Below the pieces are notes generated by a model. It did no database searches. It was not told where the DNA came from and saw only the letters and a list, made by a program, of their open reading frames with translations. The position numbers and the translations under genes were made by a program. Source: Sneathiella sp. (lineage in GTDB: Bacteria; Pseudomonadota; Alphaproteobacteria; Sneathiellales; Sneathiellaceae). Taken from it: DNA of 64,000 bases. Of the stretch, positions 61,319 to 64,000 are shown one piece after another. How positions within the stretch are numbered: position 1 is the stretch's first letter; each line of letters begins with the position of its first letter. Location: NCBI RefSeq assembly GCF_002694385.1, contig NZ_NZMB01000019.1:58869-122868 (forward strand), in the 5' to 3' direction.

Positions 61319-61789
61319 TCACCCCCGGACGAGATCATGAGCGGCACTTTGCGCGCCGATCTGGCTGAGCAGGCGGAAGATGAAGCTCATGCGCTGCTTT
61401 CCCTCCGCATAGGTGATCTCCAGCGAGCCGATTTTCTGGCGGATCGGCAATCGTTCATCGAGGCCCGCCGCCTCCTTCAGGAACAGTTCCGCCAGCTCCA
61501 GCGCCGCAATGCGCAGCGCATGCGGCAGGCCCGTCATCAGCCGTCCGTCCCGGTCAACCGCACCGGAGCGCGGCCATTTCAGGCCCTGATCCCAGTCCAG
61601 TACGCGGCCGGGATAATGATAGCTGTCGATATGCAGGGCGGCGCGCATCAGGGCCCGCTCCCGCGCGCCCTCGCTCGCGCTGCTCCAGTCGTCCAGATCG
61701 AGGGCGGCGAAATGCCCGTCCGCATCGGCAAGGGAGACATAACTCGTCGCCCCGGCAATGCCGCTGCCAGTTTCCGTTATCAGACTCAT
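61319..61789 (-). CDS. Head-tail connector (DnaT-like/gp6-like) protein
   Basis: A 156-residue mainly helical protein matching phage proteins annotated as DnaT-like or gp6-like connectors: TSYVSLADADGHFAALDLDDWSSASEGARERALMRAALHIDS followed by GLKWPRSGAVDRDGRLMTGLPHALRIAALELAE. The WPRSGA segment is characteristic. It has CAGGAAAAA before the ATG and is separated from the coat gene by a 64-base spacer with a strong hairpin. Confidence 0.83.
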   Translation of the reverse strand: MSLITETGSGIAGATSYVSLADADGHFAALDLDDWSSASEGARERALMRAALHIDSYHYPGRVLDWDQGLKWPRSGAVDRDGRLMTGLPHALRIAALELAELFLKEAAGLDERLPIRQKIGSLEITYAEGKQRMSFIFRLLSQIGAQSAAHDLVRG

Positions 61790-61818
61790 GCGTTTTTCCT
61801 GCTGTTCTGCGAGAAGGA

Positions 61819-61840
61819 GGGAGCGGGCAATCCCGCTCCC
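61819..61840 (-). terminator. Perfect hairpin between coat and connector genes
   Basis: Nine-base-pair stem GGGAGCGGG / CCCGCTCCC with a CAAT loop just after the coat stop. No T run follows, so it is more likely an RNA-stabilising or partial attenuating structure than a full terminator. Confidence 0.55.
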
Positions 61841-61852
61841 CTGTCAGGGTGA

Positions 61853-62983
61853 TCAGCCCGCGAGGCGGACGGCGAGTTCGGGCCGGACCAGCTTGACACC
61901 CCACAGGATGTCAAACTCCCAGACCACCTGCTTATACTGCCGCGCGACTTCAAGGCGCAGCGAGATACCCGTCTCCGGGTCGGTCATGGACATGATCTGG
62001 CTGCCGAGGCCAAGGTCCTGCGTGCTGTGGGCAAGCGGCCGGTTGGCGAAGGCGAAGGCATCGCGGTTGAACACCAGATTGACCACATGACTGCCGGCAA
62101 AGGTCAGCGGATCGTTATCCGAGGGCGCGACCAGCACGGCGGGCGAAACGGTGAGGACCGATTCCGTGCCGTCCAGATCCCCGGCCGCCAGAACGACATA
62201 CTGCTGCGGATCGCCATCTATGGTGAAAATATCCCCGACGGAGGGCTTGGTCGTGAAGCCATCGACGATCAGGCTGGTGCCCGTTTGCGCCCCGCCTTTC
62301 ACCAGCGGCGTGCCCGCCGCGCCCGTCACATGCGTCGCCACATGATCATCGCTGTACCAGTCGATGCCGTATTTGCGGCCAATCTCCCCTTCGATCTTCA
62401 CCGTGCTGCTGCCCGCCCGGTCCGCATCGGCGAAGGCGGCGAGATCAAGGGCGTTGGATTCCGCATCGAAATCGAGCACGCCATAGCGGTTTTCCTTCGG
62501 CGCCTTCTGCTGCATCAGCAGCTTGCGCGCCGCCGTCGCCACTTCCGCATTGGCATCAAAGGGCGTACTGCCCGGCGTGCCGACCAGGCCGTAAACGCCC
62601 TTATATTCGGCATGGATCGACTGGTTGACCGCATTGGCCAGCGCGCGGATGGCGGCGCTCGCCTGCACGGGCATGAAGTTCTCCCGCACGTCAACTTCCA
62701 TCATCTCCTTATCGGTCAGATAGAAATCCGCCTTCTTCCAGTTGTTCAGCTCGATCTGCACCTTTTCCAAGGTCGAGCTGGTGGGCGTCGGCGGCGTCGT
62801 GCCGGGCGTCACATCATCCGCCGTCAGGTCGGACGGCAGGATCACATCGATCGTGTCGCCCTTGCTGGCGGCATCGGCGCTGAAATCCCCGTTCACAAGG
62901 CGGGGCATCACGGTCTGTTCACGCAGGGCCATCAGCCCACGCGCGAGGATTTTCGGCATGGCGGCCGAGATATCATTTGGCAT
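61853..62983 (-). CDS. P22-type major coat protein
   Basis: A 376-residue coat protein resembling the P22 gene 5 family: PKILARGLMALREQTVMPRLVNGDFSADAASKGDTIDVILPSDLTADDVTPG, then EKVQIELNNWKKADFYLTDKEMMEVDV and ALANAVNQSIHAEYKGVYGLVG. The middle has the inserted beta region and DRAGSSTVKIEGEIGRKYGIDWYSDD; the end VVWEFDILWGVKLVRPELAVRLAG is standard. CTGGAG precedes ATG 62983. It lies after a scaffold gene, as in P22. Confidence 0.88.
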   Translation of the reverse strand: MPNDISAAMPKILARGLMALREQTVMPRLVNGDFSADAASKGDTIDVILPSDLTADDVTPGTTPPTPTSSTLEKVQIELNNWKKADFYLTDKEMMEVDVRENFMPVQASAAIRALANAVNQSIHAEYKGVYGLVGTPGSTPFDANAEVATAARKLLMQQKAPKENRYGVLDFDAESNALDLAAFADADRAGSSTVKIEGEIGRKYGIDWYSDDHVATHVTGAAGTPLVKGGAQTGTSLIVDGFTTKPSVGDIFTIDGDPQQYVVLAAGDLDGTESVLTVSPAVLVAPSDNDPLTFAGSHVVNLVFNRDAFAFANRPLAHSTQDLGLGSQIMSMTDPETGISLRLEVARQYKQVVWEFDILWGVKLVRPELAVRLAG

Positions 62984-63061
62984 GTCAAAATCTCCAGAAT
63001 GAAAGGGTCAAAGGTAAGTAAAAGGCCCGTCCCGGACCTCGCCGCCTCCCGCGGGCTTAGC

Positions 63062-63781
63062 TCACAGCGCGACGGACACCTTGCCGCGCGCGATATCTTC
63101 AATGCGGGCGTTGAGCGCCCCTTGATTATGGCCATTGATCGAACCGCGCGGTGCGGTCACGCCCGCCGGGTCCATGCCGCTGCCGCGCATTTTCGTGGGC
63201 GCAAAGGCACGGGCGAATATCGGGGAGTTGCGCATCTCACCAACCAGCGCCTCCAGGCTTATCGGCGCGCCTTCCGCATCGCGGCGGACGGTGCCGTCCC
63301 GGTCCAGAATATGCAGCGTCGGCAGCGGTTTCTCCGCGTCATGGTGCAGCGTGACGGCGGCGCGGATATGCGGCATCAGCAACTCCACACTGCCGCCCGC
63401 TTTCAGCAGCGCCTCCGTCGCCCGTGTCTCGATCAGGAAGGCGCCGTTGCGCTGCTCAAGCTCGGCAATCGCGGCGTCCTTCTGGGCGAGCGCGGCGTCG
63501 AACCCGGCGGTCATCTCCGCCCGCAGCGCCGTCTCCCGCGCTGTCCAGGCGGTTTCCGGATCAGGGCCAAGGGCGCGCCAGGCTTTCAGCTCCTTCTCGA
63601 AGCCTTGCGCCGCGCCGCGTTCCTTCTCCAGCGCCGAAGTCAGGCCCGATACATCGAGCTTTCCGGCAAGCAACGGATCAAGGGCGAAGCCCTCCGCCGC
63701 GTCCGTCTCCGGCTGGTAAAGGCTGTGATACTGTTCGGGAACCGTTTCCAGATCTGTCACCTTCAGGGGAAATTCAAACAT
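63062..63781 (-). CDS. Capsid scaffold-like protein
   Basis: A 239-residue, mostly helical protein upstream of the coat gene. The N-terminal 50 residues are globular, then residues about 55-115 are coiled coil (LTSALEKERGAAQGFEKELKAWRAL, and LAQKDAAIAELEQRNGAFLIETRATEALL). Toward the C-terminus RGSGMDPAGVTAPRGSINGHNQGALNARIEDIARGKVSV is reminiscent of scaffold and head-associated proteins. GAGGT is placed five bases before ATG 63781, so this is preferred over ATG 63793. Confidence 0.75.
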   Translation of the reverse strand: MFEFPLKVTDLETVPEQYHSLYQPETDAAEGFALDPLLAGKLDVSGLTSALEKERGAAQGFEKELKAWRALGPDPETAWTARETALRAEMTAGFDAALAQKDAAIAELEQRNGAFLIETRATEALLKAGGSVELLMPHIRAAVTLHHDAEKPLPTLHILDRDGTVRRDAEGAPISLEALVGEMRNSPIFARAFAPTKMRGSGMDPAGVTAPRGSINGHNQGALNARIEDIARGKVSVAL

Positions 63782-63793
63782 TGAAGACCTCAT

Positions 63794-63815
63794 AAAAAAA
63801 GCCCCGCATGGGGCC
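63794..63815 (-). terminator. Terminator between probable portal and scaffold genes
   Basis: Stem GCCCC / GGGGC with a GCAT loop; on the minus strand seven T follow. It lies just before the scaffold ribosome binding site, so the head genes may be expressed in steps. Confidence 0.75.
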
Positions 63816-63838
63816 CTGTTGTCAGTACATGATGATGC

Positions 63839-64000
63839 TCATTCGGCGGCGTTGGCCTGCAAACTGTCGGTGAGCAGGCCGCGCGCTTTCGCCTCGCGGA
63901 TCAGCTCCTCCGGCTCGATATCGCCGAGTTTGCGCGCCTGCAGCAGGAAATCGAGGTCCTGCGCCGCGCCCCTTGCCGCGCCCGCCTTGGTGCTGACCGA
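63839..64000 (-). CDS. Probable portal protein, C-terminal end (partial)
   Basis: The last 53 codons and stop of a minus-strand gene that runs off the window. The peptide is helical, with the patterns QDLDFLLQARKLGDIEPEELIREAKARGLL and a TDSLQANAAE end. This resembles the end of DUF4055-type phage portal proteins, and the position before scaffold and coat is the portal place in P22-like head modules. The identification is inference from a short fragment. Confidence 0.55.
   Translation of the reverse strand, partial: SVSTKAGAARGAAQDLDFLLQARKLGDIEPEELIREAKARGLLTDSLQANAAE

Larger units (their letters stand above)
50231..64000 (-). mobile_element. Prophage or GTA-like late gene cluster (incomplete at right edge)
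   Basis: Some twenty consecutive minus-strand genes in head-to-tail-to-lysis order, nearly all overlapping or within 20 bases. Heads: probable portal end, scaffold, P22-like coat, connector, stopper. Tail: terminator, tube, frameshifted chaperones, short tape measure, DUF2460, DUF2163, NlpC/P60, large tip protein. Then a fibre-like protein, small membrane proteins and a lipase. No broken gene was found, which argues for an intact or maintained element. Terminase, integrase and regulators would lie to the right. Confidence 0.9.

Noticed and set aside
62027..63784. 585-codon plus-strand open frame
   Set aside because: Antisense to the coat and scaffold genes; composition is a shadow of those genes.
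45105..64000. CRISPR array, diversity-generating retroelement or insertion sequence in the phage-related region
   Set aside because: No regular short repeats, no reverse transcriptase, no template/variable repeat pair and no transposase or terminal inverted repeats were found.

Overview
The window is a GC-rich chromosomal segment of an alphaproteobacterium; nothing visible places it below class. The evidence is gene content and order: trmFO, a TatABC-SerS-SurE-Pcm-LysM/M23 block, ScpAB with NagZ and a SPOR protein, ErpA, SecDF-YajC beside Mth938-like and phytoene-synthase-like proteins, a PopZ-like protein beside TolC and ValS, and an Anbu peptidase locus.

Bases 1-25,400 are a compact housekeeping region. 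It runs from the uvrA 3' end and trmFO through an NDUFAF6-like protein, sodB, an NDUFAF3-like protein, secF-secD-yajC, a DUF815 ATPase, tpm and a thioesterase. A long minus-strand series follows: LysM/M23 lipoprotein, pcm, surE, serS, tatC-tatB-tatA, an iron-type ABC transporter, scpB-scpA, an M50 peptidase, nagZ, a SPOR protein and an ArgS-like gene. Plus-strand erpA and xth close the region. Two departures stand out. A two-gene ferric-iron-type transporter without a binding protein sits between scpB and tatA. The gene in the argS position keeps both tRNA-contacting ends of ArgS but has lost the whole catalytic core.

Bases 25,400-45,050 hold ilvD, a zinc-knuckle/OmpA membrane protein, an amidase, a PAP2 phosphatase, valS, popZ, tolC, a second PCMT, and the four-gene Anbu locus (ATP-grasp, alpha-E, transglutaminase, proteasome-like peptidase). 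Then come tRNA-Cys, two YqaE/Pmp3-type peptides, tRNA-Asn and a LysR regulator with palindromes upstream of it.

Bases 45,330-64,000 are phage-related and run off the right edge. A small lysis-type cassette (endolysin, holin, lipoprotein, small protein) lies at 45,386-46,641. It is separated by a host-like block (PanE, two membrane proteins, a LysE exporter) from a long minus-strand late operon. Read from right to left, that operon encodes a probable portal end, scaffold, P22-type coat protein, connector, stopper, tail terminator, tail tube, two tail chaperones, short tape measure, DUF2460, DUF2163, NlpC/P60 peptidase, a 1112-residue tail-tip protein, a fibre-like protein, small lysis-type proteins and a class 3 lipase. 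From the connector on, this is the order of Rhodobacter-type gene transfer agents, but with a P22-like head. The two tail-chaperone frames overlap at a T TTT TTG slippery heptamer, as expected for programmed -1 frameshifting. No terminase, integrase, repressor or attachment site is visible, so phage, domesticated phage and GTA-like particle cannot be told apart here.
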